DNA of 33,768 bases from Bacteroidetes bacterium UBA2322 (GTDB lineage Bacteria > Bacteroidota > Bacteroidia > Chitinophagales > UBA2359), in NCBI GenBank assembly GCA_002345145.1, contig DDVC01000071.1:1-33768 (forward strand). The letters run 5' to 3'. The notes below the pieces were generated by a model. The model had not been told where the DNA came from. It worked only from the letters and a program-made list of their open reading frames with translations, and did no database searches. This document shows positions 24,008 to 32,039 of this stretch, piece by piece (position 1 is the first letter of the stretch; the number at the start of each line of letters is the position of its first letter). The position numbers were made by a program, and so were the translations under genes.

Positions 24008-24093
24008 GAATATGTGGGATATAGGTTGGCGAAAATGGTTATCTGTTTATTGCATTACCCGATGAAGGAGGTTAGGGTTTTACCTTCGTTTTT

Positions 24094-24534
24094 TTAGTGT
24101 GGTGGTGGCAAGGTGAGCAAAAACAGAATAGCTAATTTGTAACCTTCTAACCCCAAACCGGCAATAATGCCTTTTGCCCGGGCGGCGGTGTAGGAGTGGT
24201 GCCGGAAGGGTTCGCGGGCAAACGTATTAGAAATATGTACTTCTACTACCGGTGCAGGTATGGCAGCAATAGCATCGGCAAGGGCTATGGAGGTGTGGGT
24301 GTATCCGCCCGGGTTAAACACTATGCCGGAGTAGGTAAATCCGTAGTGGTGTAATTGGTCTATCAGTTCGCCCTCGTGGTTGCTCTGAAAACAGGTGAGT
24401 TGCACATTCATCGGGGAGAAATAGTTTTGCAATGCCATAAAATAGGTATCAAACGATTGGTTTCCGTATAGGTCAGGTTCGCGTTTACCCAGCAAATTGA
24501 GGTTGGGTCCGTTTAAAATGAGTATTTGTTTCAT
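24094..24534 (-). CDS. aroQ: Type II 3-dehydroquinate dehydratase
   Basis: 146-aa enzyme of the shikimate pathway that removes water from 3-dehydroquinate to give 3-dehydroshikimate, usually as a dodecamer. The ATG at 24534 gives the classic start MKQILILNGPNLNLLGKREP; a longer in-frame start at 24579 is rejected. The active-site loop is intact with Arg18 and Tyr23 (KREPDLYG), and FNPGGYTHTSIALADA, EVHISN with His100, and FRHHSYTAARAKGIIAGLG follow as expected. No other aro gene is close by. It is divergent from tadA. Confidence 0.95.
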   Translation of the reverse strand: MKQILILNGPNLNLLGKREPDLYGNQSFDTYFMALQNYFSPMNVQLTCFQSNHEGELIDQLHHYGFTYSGIVFNPGGYTHTSIALADAIAAIPAPVVEVHISNTFAREPFRHHSYTAARAKGIIAGLGLEGYKLAILFLLTLPPPH

Positions 24535-24709
24535 GCACAAATGTATAAAGGAGTAGGGTAATTTTATAGCGCAGAGCATTATTTGGGCGTTAACAGGCTA
24601 TAATTAGGGCAGATTATTTGTTTTTGGGGCTAAATTAGGGCAAATCAATTTTTAAAATGCCTTGCAGGGTGTGTTTAAATTCCGATTTTTGCACCAAACT
24701 TAAACCCGT

Positions 24710-25147
24710 ATGTTTTTTACCCATGAATACTTTATGCGCCAAGCCATGAACGAAGCCCATTATGCCTTTGAAGCCGATGAAGTGCCGGTGGGAGCGGTGG
24801 TGGTTTGCCGAAATACCATTATAGCCCGAGCGCATAACCAAACCGAATTGCTGACCGATGTAAGCGCCCATGCCGAAATTTTGGCTTTAACCGCCGCAAG
24901 CAATTACTTGGGCAGCAAGTTTTTAAACGAATGTACCATGTATGTAACGCTGGAGCCCTGTGTTATGTGTGCCGGAGCATTGTACTGGGCGCAATTGGGC
25001 GAGCTGGTGTATGGCGCTCCCGATGATAAGCGGGGGTTTACCAAAATTGCCGCCCCCTTGCTGCACCCTAAAACATTGGTTACAAGTGGTATTCTGGAGC
25101 ACGAAAGCGCCCAATTGCTGCGCCTGTTTTTTAAGCAAAAGAGGTAA
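24710..25147 (+). CDS. tadA: tRNA-specific adenosine deaminase (TadA type)
   Basis: 145-aa zinc deaminase. It has the catalytic HAE motif (His54, Glu56) and PCVMC (Pro83, Cys84, Cys87) that bind the zinc and activate water, plus the TadA-like start EYFMRQAMNEAHYAFEADEVPVGAVVV and the NECTMYVTLEPCVMCAGAL segment. TadA converts the wobble adenosine of tRNA-Arg(ACG) to inosine. The sequence suits TadA better than the related guanine or cytosine deaminases. It lies between aroQ (divergent) and the DUF4350 gene (convergent). Confidence 0.9.
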   Translation: MFFTHEYFMRQAMNEAHYAFEADEVPVGAVVVCRNTIIARAHNQTELLTDVSAHAEILALTAASNYLGSKFLNECTMYVTLEPCVMCAGALYWAQLGELVYGAPDDKRGFTKIAAPLLHPKTLVTSGILEHESAQLLRLFFKQKR

Positions 25148-25179
25148 AAAGAACAACAGCATATGCAAAATCGGGCTTA

Positions 25180-26391
25180 CTATACGCTTGTATCCCGGTA
25201 AAAGCGGTCTATGTTTCGGCATAAGGCGAGCAGGTGGTCTTCGGTTATATCGGTCGGTTGGTCTTGAATGGCTTTGATGGCGCTAAACAGGCGGTAAATA
25301 TCTTTTTCGGGCAATCCTGTTTTGTGTGACAATTGGCGGTAAAACTCATCGGTAAAGGTTACATTTCGGATATAGAGTTTTGTTTTTAGGTAAGACATAA
25401 AATACTGTATCTTTTTTAGCGCCAAATCTCGGTGGTTTTGATGCCGGAAATACAATTGACTTACCGTTTTTACAAATTGCAGGGTAGTATTGGGTAAGGG
25501 TTTCATAACCGGTATAATGCGCTGTGTGCGTTTAGATTCTACCAGCACTATCATTAAAATAGTGCAAACCGATAAGTAAACTGCCCATTTGAGCGGCGGC
25601 TGCGACAGCACATACCTAAGGGGCGATTGGTTTGGGTTTTTATCACCTGCACGCATAGGTTTGTAGTATTCGTCCCAGTAGGTTTTTTGGCGAGGCAGGT
25701 AAGATAAAACGCCGGCGGCATAGGCATGGTTGGTAGGGTGTACGGTGTAATAGTTGGTAAAAGCTATGGGCAGGGAGCTTAGGTAAATATAGCCGTTTTC
25801 CCACTGCACTCTAAGCAGAATGGGTTTGCTAAGGTTAGTGGTACTGAGTACCTGTGTAGTAGCGTTGTTATAATCCGAAAAATAGTCACCCCCGTTGTGT
25901 TTGGTTAAAAAGTAATAAGCTGAATTGGGCGCTATATCGGGTTGGGTAAATTTGGCTTTAATGCTATCTTGTATCGTAAATTGGAACTTGGTTTTAAATT
26001 GCAATTTTTCGGAAATAGCATCTCCAAAGGTTTCTGCTGCAATAAATACATGGTTGCCGGCAGCGGCAAATTGTAGAAGTTTTTCTGAATCGCTCTCATC
26101 GGGATCAAAAACATCGGTCAGAATAAGGTAGTTGTATGCTTTTGTGTAGGTGTAAAATAAGTGGGGTTTATCGGTTAATAATTCGTAAGGCGATATGGAA
26201 ACGGTTTCTATCTTATCGGTACTAAAAAACTCGGGGAGCAGTTCGTACAAGGCTTTTGAGCCAAAGGGTTTGTATGATTGGTTGGTAAAATCTAACTCCC
26301 AACTAAGGGGTGCCGGCTTAAAGGCATCTATGAGGGTTACGCCCAAGAGCAATGCCCCCACCACTGCCAACAGCAATTTATTGTTTTTCAT
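25180..26391 (-). CDS. DUF4350-domain membrane protein
   Basis: 403-aa protein. It starts with a membrane segment (LLLAVVGALLLGVTLIDAF), followed by DFTNQSYKPFGSKALYELLPEFF, which is characteristic of DUF4350. A Rossmann-like soluble region (YLILTDVFDPDESDSEKLLQFAAAGNHVFIAAETFG) follows, then a second membrane helix near 275-293 and a cytoplasmic helical tail. Its start codon overlaps the stop of the DUF4129 gene in an ATGA arrangement, so translation of the two is probably coupled. Function is unknown; DUF4350 commonly occurs beside DUF4129, MoxR and DUF58. Confidence 0.85.
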   Translation of the reverse strand: MKNNKLLLAVVGALLLGVTLIDAFKPAPLSWELDFTNQSYKPFGSKALYELLPEFFSTDKIETVSISPYELLTDKPHLFYTYTKAYNYLILTDVFDPDESDSEKLLQFAAAGNHVFIAAETFGDAISEKLQFKTKFQFTIQDSIKAKFTQPDIAPNSAYYFLTKHNGGDYFSDYNNATTQVLSTTNLSKPILLRVQWENGYIYLSSLPIAFTNYYTVHPTNHAYAAGVLSYLPRQKTYWDEYYKPMRAGDKNPNQSPLRYVLSQPPLKWAVYLSVCTILMIVLVESKRTQRIIPVMKPLPNTTLQFVKTVSQLYFRHQNHRDLALKKIQYFMSYLKTKLYIRNVTFTDEFYRQLSHKTGLPEKDIYRLFSAIKAIQDQPTDITEDHLLALCRNIDRFYRDTSV

Positions 26392-27152
26392 GCTTTAACG
26401 GGTTTTAGGGTGGCTTCAAATTGGGAAAAGTCTTGCAAAAGCCGGTTAAAATGTGCATGGGTTAGGGTAAAATTACCATACCAAACATAGTTAAAGGTGC
26501 GGGTAATTTTGTTGAACGGTGCAAACCAAGGGGTGTTTTGCAGTTCGAGCAGGTAATCTCGGTTGGTTTTATTGGGTTGCCATTGTATAATAGTCTGGTC
26601 GGTTAGTTTTTTCAGGCATTTGATGTACAAGTATCTGATGGCGCGGCGAAAATCTTGCTCGGCAACGGCTTGTGCAATCAGCCCGTCAAAATTGAGTTCG
26701 TGGATATTTTCGGTAACAATGTCGTAGGGCAAAACGGTTGAGGATGTTTTTTTGCGAAACAAGTCAATCATTTTTACGTTTAGCAACACCCTAAGCGCTA
26801 ATACAAGCAAAGCCACCCAAAGCAAAATTTGCACCACATCAAAAACGCCGTTGGTAACCTTGGTTGATGGGCTAATTTTTCCTAACCATTTTTCAATCCA
26901 GTTTAGCAGGCGGCTAAACCAGCCGTTGCTGTTTTGGGTTTGGTGGTATTGGTAATGCTTATCTTTGCGAAACTCCTCTAATTGTGCAGCGTTAAAACTT
27001 CGGGGTGTGGGGTTAGCCGTTGTTTGTTTGTTTTGCGCCGGCACGGGGGTGGGGTTTGCGCTAACCGCAGCATCGGGTTTTACTACCTCATCGGCATAAC
27101 CCGATGGTAAACAGGTAAGCAGGCAAATGATGAGGAGTAGCAGGGGGTGCAT
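26388..27152 (-). CDS. DUF4129-domain membrane protein
   Basis: 254-aa protein. The ATG at 27152 is preferred because it begins a signal peptide (MHPLLLLIICLLTCLPSGYA); an earlier in-frame ATG at 27185 adds 11 polar residues. A Pro/Ala/Asn-rich segment, a single membrane helix (VQILLWVALLVLALRVLLNV, near 110-130) and the C-terminal DUF4129 domain (ELNFDGLIAQAVAEQDFRRA onward, ending FNRLLQDF) follow. The DUF4129 end is typically cytoplasmic and is seen in proteins of MoxR-associated operons and in some transglutaminase-like fusions. It overlaps the DUF4350 gene by 4 nt. Confidence 0.85.
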   Translation of the reverse strand: MHPLLLLIICLLTCLPSGYADEVVKPDAAVSANPTPVPAQNKQTTANPTPRSFNAAQLEEFRKDKHYQYHQTQNSNGWFSRLLNWIEKWLGKISPSTKVTNGVFDVVQILLWVALLVLALRVLLNVKMIDLFRKKTSSTVLPYDIVTENIHELNFDGLIAQAVAEQDFRRAIRYLYIKCLKKLTDQTIIQWQPNKTNRDYLLELQNTPWFAPFNKITRTFNYVWYGNFTLTHAHFNRLLQDFSQFEATLKPVKA

Positions 27153-27234
27153 TGGGTAACGTGTGGTTGGAGTTAAAATTAGCATAGATGGCTTACTTTG
27201 TAAGTGTTTGGGGGTATTTGGGTTGTTTTTTATT

Positions 27235-27340
27235 GTAACTACTTAGGTACTGCTCACCATGCAAGGGCTTGGGGTATTTGCAGGCTAATTCAATACGTTT
27301 TTTCACGCAAAGGCGCAAAAAAAGAGAGGGTATTTGCTTA
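27235..27340 (+). repeat. Partial copy of the dispersed repeat (left end only)
   Basis: It begins with GTAACTACTTAGGTACTG, as in both complete elements, and continues with GTATTTGCAGGCTAAT and a TTTCACGCAAAGGCGCAAAA segment. No right-hand TAAGTAGTTAC follows. It sits between the DUF4129 gene and the 3' end of the choice-of-anchor B gene. Confidence 0.8.
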
Positions 27341-27352
27341 CCTAAACGTTTG

Positions 27353-29770
27353 TTATTTTACCACGCTAAACCTCAAATTTTGTATGCCGTTAGCTGTTTT
27401 TACTTGCACAAAATAAATGCCGTTGGGCAAATCGTGTACCGATAGGGTATAAGCAACAGCGCCATTAACGGCGGTTTGGTACAGCAATTGACCTTGCAGA
27501 GAAAAAACAGCCACTTCATTTATGGCAGTGGAGTTGTTTTGTGTAGTGAGTGTGAGTGTTGCTTGAGCGGGGTTGGGATACAGTACAACAGAGGCGGGAG
27601 TGGAATGGGCAAGGGGTAAACCCACCTGTGGCGCAAAATCATCGGTTACCCTAAAAAGGTCAATACCGGCTTCAAAAATACTGCCCTCGGTCGTATTAAC
27701 CGTTGCCACTGCCATAAACTGCATATTGGCAGAAGGGGTAATAAAATCGGCAATTCGGTAGGTTTGTAAGCGCCATTGTCGTTGGTGTGCATCGGTGGGG
27801 TAAATGGTTTGGAGCAGCGCTGTATCGGTGCCGTTAGAGAGGTAAAAGCTAAGGCTATCGGCATTTTCAAGGGCATTGTAGCTGGCAAACCAACGGTAAA
27901 AGCTAAGGTAGGGGTTAGAATAAGTACTCAAATCCATAGGTGGGCTAAACAGCGTAGCGCTTCCAAAATCCACATCGGCATCTTCGGGGTCGGGGTTGCT
28001 GCTGTTGCCGGTTATGTAGCAGGTAGTGCCGGCTTCGCCTTGTATATCATCATCGGGAGCCATAATCCACTCGTCTAACACGGTTCCGGTAGGGTCGGTT
28101 CTTACCCATGCGGTGTTTTCATTATTGCCGGTGTAGGCAGTAGTCCAGCCCAAGTGGGCATAAAAATCGTCGTAGTAGCCGGGTTGCAGTGGCAGGTCAA
28201 TCAAATTATTGTCGTTGGTGTGGTATATGGCGTTGTGCATATTGGGAATATGCCCCCAGTGTGCGGCGTAAATGGTGTAAACATCATTAAAAACGTTGTC
28301 GAAATTGGCAAAACCGGCGGCATTGGTAAAGTTGGTAAAAACGCCCGGCGTGTGGGTAGTTTCTACAAAAGCGCCCGATAGCGGAGCGCCGGTACCGGCA
28401 TTGGTTACCTGCACTTGGAGGGTAAAGGGTTGCAGCGGCTCTAAGGCTACATTGAGCCATACGGTTTGGCCGGTAACAAAATTGGCGGTAAGGGCTTGGG
28501 GGGCGTAACCGTATTTACTCAGCCAAATGGTATAACTGCCCTCAGTAGCTAAACCGGTTTTAAAATTGCCCAAAAAATCGGAAGTGCTTTGAACAGCAGC
28601 TATTTCTACCGATACCGAAACGCCAATAAGTGGCGCGCCGGTTTGGGCATCGGTTACGTTGCCGCGCAGGTAACTTGCTCTTTTATACTGCGGACGCATG
28701 GTAAACAATCCGTACTGACGGTCGCTGGCTATGATATTGCCCGATGGGAACAACTGATAAACTCCCCAACAACCCTGCGAGCCGGGTCCCGATAGTGGCG
28801 TGGTGTCAAAATATTCGGTTTCTACCAAAATATCGGGCTCATGGGCATCTACTATGCGAACGCCATCGCGGTAGTAAGAAATAACCAAAAAATCGTTTAG
28901 CACATGCACATTATGTGGCATAGAAAAACTGCCCGGATTAGATTGGTATCGGGCAACCTCTTTTATATCAGATAAATCATTTATGTTGTAAGCCGCTACA
29001 TAAGCATTATTTTTTTCATCGGTGGTAAACAGGTATTGGCTGTTGTCTGAAAGCCAAGCATTATGAGTAAACAAACTTGGTGTATTTTGATGCGCCAATA
29101 CCACCAAATTACTCTTGTCTGATACGTCAATAACGGTAAATCTGCCGTCGTAAATTTCGCAGGTGTACATTACGTTATTGCGCACAAACATATCATGCAC
29201 ATACCTATCAGTATAAGTATTTACCAGTGTAGGGTGCATGGGGTCTTGGTTGAGGTCAAGAATGGCAACCCCGCGGTTATTTACCGGAATAGAGCCGGCA
29301 AAATTATTATAGCCTGCAATGTAGGCATACCCATGTTCATCTATCCAAAGGGCGTGCGAGGTTTTAATAAGGCTGTCGGCGGTGTAGTTGGTGTAATAAA
29401 CGGTATCGGGCAGTTGTCCTAAATCTACAATTAAAATGCCTTCGTCTGTTTCGTTAGCTACGTATGCGTAATGTTGCCAAGTTTTAATTTCGCGCCAAAA
29501 ACCGGCCGGTTGGGGCAGAAAAAACAGTTCTTGCGGATTTTGGGGCTGGGTAATATCTACTACCGAAAAACCATCTATAACCCCTACTAAGGCATACTCT
29601 CTCCCATTAGGGGCGGTATAACCCCACAAGCTGCTCAAACCCATGCTCCACTGAAAATTACTCAGCGAGTCCATTTTTTCTTGGGCTTTCAAAGGGTTGC
29701 CATAACCAAAGCCTTGCAAGAGGAAAACTAAAACTATCCCGATGTATTGCTGCCAACTGTATTTTTTCAT
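27353..29770 (-). CDS. Choice-of-anchor B family surface protein with T9SS sorting domain
   Basis: 805-aa exported protein. After a signal peptide (VLVFLLQGFGYGNPLKAQ, about residues 13-30) comes a region of beta-propeller-like LVIVD repeats (SLWGYTAPNGREYALVGVIDG, GILIVDLGQLPD, GVAILDLNQDP, RFTVIDVSDKSN, GVRIVDAHEPD), as in the choice-of-anchor B family. Two carboxypeptidase regulatory-like beta modules follow (about 367-440, GNVTDAQTGAPLIGV, and about 447-520). A jellyroll-like segment then leads to the type A sorting domain (SVVLYPNPAQATLTL near 728 to the end, NGIYFVQVK). It is therefore a likely type IX secretion substrate exposed on the surface. No enzymatic motif is visible. The gene appears to be transcribed alone. 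Confidence 0.9.
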   Translation of the reverse strand: MKKYSWQQYIGIVLVFLLQGFGYGNPLKAQEKMDSLSNFQWSMGLSSLWGYTAPNGREYALVGVIDGFSVVDITQPQNPQELFFLPQPAGFWREIKTWQHYAYVANETDEGILIVDLGQLPDTVYYTNYTADSLIKTSHALWIDEHGYAYIAGYNNFAGSIPVNNRGVAILDLNQDPMHPTLVNTYTDRYVHDMFVRNNVMYTCEIYDGRFTVIDVSDKSNLVVLAHQNTPSLFTHNAWLSDNSQYLFTTDEKNNAYVAAYNINDLSDIKEVARYQSNPGSFSMPHNVHVLNDFLVISYYRDGVRIVDAHEPDILVETEYFDTTPLSGPGSQGCWGVYQLFPSGNIIASDRQYGLFTMRPQYKRASYLRGNVTDAQTGAPLIGVSVSVEIAAVQSTSDFLGNFKTGLATEGSYTIWLSKYGYAPQALTANFVTGQTVWLNVALEPLQPFTLQVQVTNAGTGAPLSGAFVETTHTPGVFTNFTNAAGFANFDNVFNDVYTIYAAHWGHIPNMHNAIYHTNDNNLIDLPLQPGYYDDFYAHLGWTTAYTGNNENTAWVRTDPTGTVLDEWIMAPDDDIQGEAGTTCYITGNSSNPDPEDADVDFGSATLFSPPMDLSTYSNPYLSFYRWFASYNALENADSLSFYLSNGTDTALLQTIYPTDAHQRQWRLQTYRIADFITPSANMQFMAVATVNTTEGSIFEAGIDLFRVTDDFAPQVGLPLAHSTPASVVLYPNPAQATLTLTTQNNSTAINEVAVFSLQGQLLYQTAVNGAVAYTLSVHDLPNGIYFVQVKTANGIQNLRFSVVK

Positions 29771-29805
29771 GTGCCGAAGATTTTTGCAAAATTGAACTAA
29801 TAATA

Positions 29806-29813
29806 CAAAGATA
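29806..29813 (-). promoter_or_regulatory. Candidate -7 box for the choice-of-anchor B gene
   Basis: On the minus strand this reads TATCTTTG, an exact TAnnTTTG match 36 nt before the ATG. A loose TTTT element lies near the expected -33 distance. Confidence 0.45.
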
Positions 29814-29957
29814 CAAAACTTGGTGTAAAACGTTTGGGGCGTATGTGTTGTTTAACACAAATGCAGTGGTACAAGCGCTTTATGCAGTTATATAGCCGGT
29901 TGCTTTGGTAAACAATTGGTTGTATGTGCTTGTTAATACCTTTTTAAATCCTGATTT

Positions 29958-30305
29958 ATGTGCCCCAAAAAGTTTAAAAGCCTGAGCGATATAGTGTATT
30001 CTACCAATCCCGATTTTAATGCGGAACCCGAAACCGATAATACGCCCGATACAACCTTGCCGCCCGAAAAGCAACCCCTGATAGTGCGCATGGAGCGAAA
30101 AGGCAGAGGAGGCAAAACCGTAACACTGGTGCAGGGTTTTACCGGTTCAGACCAAGATATGGAATCCCTTGCCAAAACACTTAAAACCAAATGCGGCGTG
30201 GGCGGCGCAGTAAAAGACGGTGAAATTGTATTACAAGGCGATTTTAAAGCCCGAATTGCCGAAACCCTGAAAGCTATGGGCTACACCAAAACTAAAATGG
30301 GATAA
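29958..30305 (+). CDS. yciH: SUI1/eIF1-family translation factor (YciH type)
   Basis: 115-aa protein. An acidic, Pro-rich N-terminal third is followed by a complete SUI1 domain: RMERKGRGGKTVTLVQGFTG (about 44-63), LAKTLKTKCGVGGAVKDGEI and VLQGDFKARIAETLKAMGY. SUI1 proteins are homologues of eukaryotic eIF1, which monitors start-codon selection; in bacteria YciH is non-essential and may affect initiation fidelity or stress translation. It is present in many Bacteroidota. It stands alone, directly before repeat element 2. Confidence 0.92.
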   Translation: MCPKKFKSLSDIVYSTNPDFNAEPETDNTPDTTLPPEKQPLIVRMERKGRGGKTVTLVQGFTGSDQDMESLAKTLKTKCGVGGAVKDGEIVLQGDFKARIAETLKAMGYTKTKMG

Positions 30306-30711
30306 CACGACCCTGATTTTTTTGTTTGGGTGTAACTACTTAGGTACTGCCCACCCTGCAAGTTCATGATGTATTTGCAGGCTAATTGGTAAGATTTGGG
30401 CAGCAATTAGCACACGGATAACACAGATGTGGCTGATTTGCACCGATTTTTTAAAAACTGTAGCTACTTAGGTGCTGCCCATCATGCAGGCACATGGCAT
30501 ATTTGAAGGCTAATGCGTTCTTTGCGGTAAAAACAAGGAATTTAGTTAAGAACAAAAAACAGGGTAAGTAGTTACGTTTGGGCATCATCAAACAAAATAA
30601 CGGCGCTAACTTTGCGAAACCCTTTGCGCTATTTGCAGTAAAAGTTTTTCCCCCAAACCGGTTCTATACGGCATTGTTTAACTTTATATTACCAACCCTC
30701 ACCTCCTTTTT
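30306..30711. other. Intergenic region carrying repeat element 2
   Basis: About 400 bases with no gene. Most of it is the inverted-repeat element 30331-30575. The remaining stretch before cinA contains TAACTTTA at about 30678, a weak match to a -7 box. Confidence 0.7.
30331..30575. mobile_element. Non-coding element bounded by inverted repeats (copy 2)
   Basis: GTAACTACTTA (30332-30342) and its exact complement TAAGTAGTTAC (30565-30575) bound this 245-bp element, as in copy 1. Inside are GGTACTGCCCACC, GTATTTGCAGGCTAATTGG, the GCACACGGATAACAC module (30400-30457), and a second internal start-like unit GTAGCTACTTAGGTGCTG at 30460. The heptamer GTTTGGG lies immediately left (30324-30330) and right (30576-30582) of the element and could be a target-site duplication. 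No coding frame is present. This copy has a single set of modules instead of the 190-bp tandem array of copy 1. Confidence 0.6.
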
Positions 30712-31965
30712 ATGCAGTGTACCATCATAACCATAGGCGATGAAATACTGATTGGGCAAACCATTGATACCAATTCGGCATGGATGGCTCAGCAACTCAA
30801 TTTTATCGGAATTAAAGTTTTTGAAATTTTATCGGTTTCCGATGACAGCGCCCATATAACCAATGCGCTCAACCGTGCCATGCAAACCTCGCAAATTATT
30901 CTTACCACCGGCGGGCTGGGTCCTACCAAAGACGATATTACCAAAAATACCCTTGCCCGATATTTTAACGCCGAACTTGTTTTTGTGGATACTGTATGGC
31001 AAGATATAGCCGCATTTTTAACCAAACGCGGCTTAACCGCCTTAGACAGCTTTAAAACCATGGCTTACCTGCCTGCCAACTGTGAGGTAATTAAAAACCA
31101 ACAGGGCACTGCGGCGGCTATGTGGTTTAACGAACAGGGTAAAATACTGGTTTCTATGCCCGGCGTACCCCACGAAATGAAAGATTTTATGAGCCGCATA
31201 GTACTGCCACGCTTGCAAAATGAACTGCAATTGCCCGCTATTGTACATAAAACCATTATGTGTGTGGGCATAGGGGAGTCTTTTATTGCCGAAAAAATAA
31301 AATCGGTAGAAGACAGCTTGCCATCTCATATTAAATTAGCTTACTTGCCTAATTATGGGGTGGTAAAACTACGGCTGAGTGGTACCGGCGCTCATACCAA
31401 GCAAATAACCGAAGAGGTAAACCACTGGACTGCCGAGATTGACCATATTTTGCGCCCTAAATATGCTTACGGGTATGACGAAGAAGATTTAACCGAGGCA
31501 ATTGGTAAACTGCTAATGGAACGCAACGCCATGCTCGTAACAGCCGAAAGTTGTACCGGAGGACTAATTGCTCACCAAATTACCGCTATTGCCGGTAGTT
31601 CGCGCTATTACAAGGGTGGAGTAGTGGTTTATTCAAACGAGCTGAAACAAGCCCTGCTGGGTGTAAGCCCCAATACGCTGCTGCAACACGGAGCCGTAAG
31701 CGAAGAAACAGTGCGCCAAATGGCTCAAGGCGCATTAGCCCGAATGGAAGCCCAGTATGCCGTAGCGGTTTCCGGCATAGCTGGACCGGGAGGCGGCTCG
31801 CCCGATAAACCGGTAGGTACGGTATGGATAGCAGTGGCATCGGCTACCGAAGTGCGCACTAAAAAACTACAACTTGCCCGAAATCGCAGCATCAATATAG
31901 AACTGTCTGCCAACTTAGCTCTGGCAGAGCTGCGAAAATTGATTCTGGGGGTTGATGGAAAGTGA
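30712..31965 (+). CDS. cinA: CinA-type protein: molybdopterin-binding-like and NMN deamidase domains
   Basis: 417-aa two-domain protein. The N-terminal MoCF-like domain starts CTIITIGDEILIGQTIDTNSAWMAQQL and contains LTTGGLGPTKDDITK, which in CinA carries ADP-ribose pyrophosphatase or COG1058-type activity. The C-terminal PncC domain has AESCTGG (Ala278 onward, with Ser280 as the likely nucleophile) and VSGIAGPGGGSPDKPVGTVW, matching nicotinamide-nucleotide amidase. Together these recycle pyridine nucleotides; in some species cinA is co-expressed with recA and competence genes, but none is nearby here. Length is normal. It converges on the TolC-like gene. Confidence 0.95.
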   Translation: MQCTIITIGDEILIGQTIDTNSAWMAQQLNFIGIKVFEILSVSDDSAHITNALNRAMQTSQIILTTGGLGPTKDDITKNTLARYFNAELVFVDTVWQDIAAFLTKRGLTALDSFKTMAYLPANCEVIKNQQGTAAAMWFNEQGKILVSMPGVPHEMKDFMSRIVLPRLQNELQLPAIVHKTIMCVGIGESFIAEKIKSVEDSLPSHIKLAYLPNYGVVKLRLSGTGAHTKQITEEVNHWTAEIDHILRPKYAYGYDEEDLTEAIGKLLMERNAMLVTAESCTGGLIAHQITAIAGSSRYYKGGVVVYSNELKQALLGVSPNTLLQHGAVSEETVRQMAQGALARMEAQYAVAVSGIAGPGGGSPDKPVGTVWIAVASATEVRTKKLQLARNRSINIELSANLALAELRKLILGVDGK

Positions 31966-31988
31966 ATAGTGAAAAGTTAGGAGTTGTG

Positions 31989-32032
31989 AGTTAGGAGTGG
32001 TTAATGATTGTTACCACTAACCCCTAACCACC
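31989..32032. terminator. Imperfect hairpin between convergent cinA and TolC-like genes
   Basis: TTAGGAGTGGT on the left can pair with ACCACTAACCCCTAA on the right with small bulges. There is no clean T-run, so termination is possible but not certain. The sequence is of the GTTAGGAGT/ACTCCTAAC type often seen in intergenic DNA. Confidence 0.3.
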
Positions 32033-32039
32033 ACTACCA

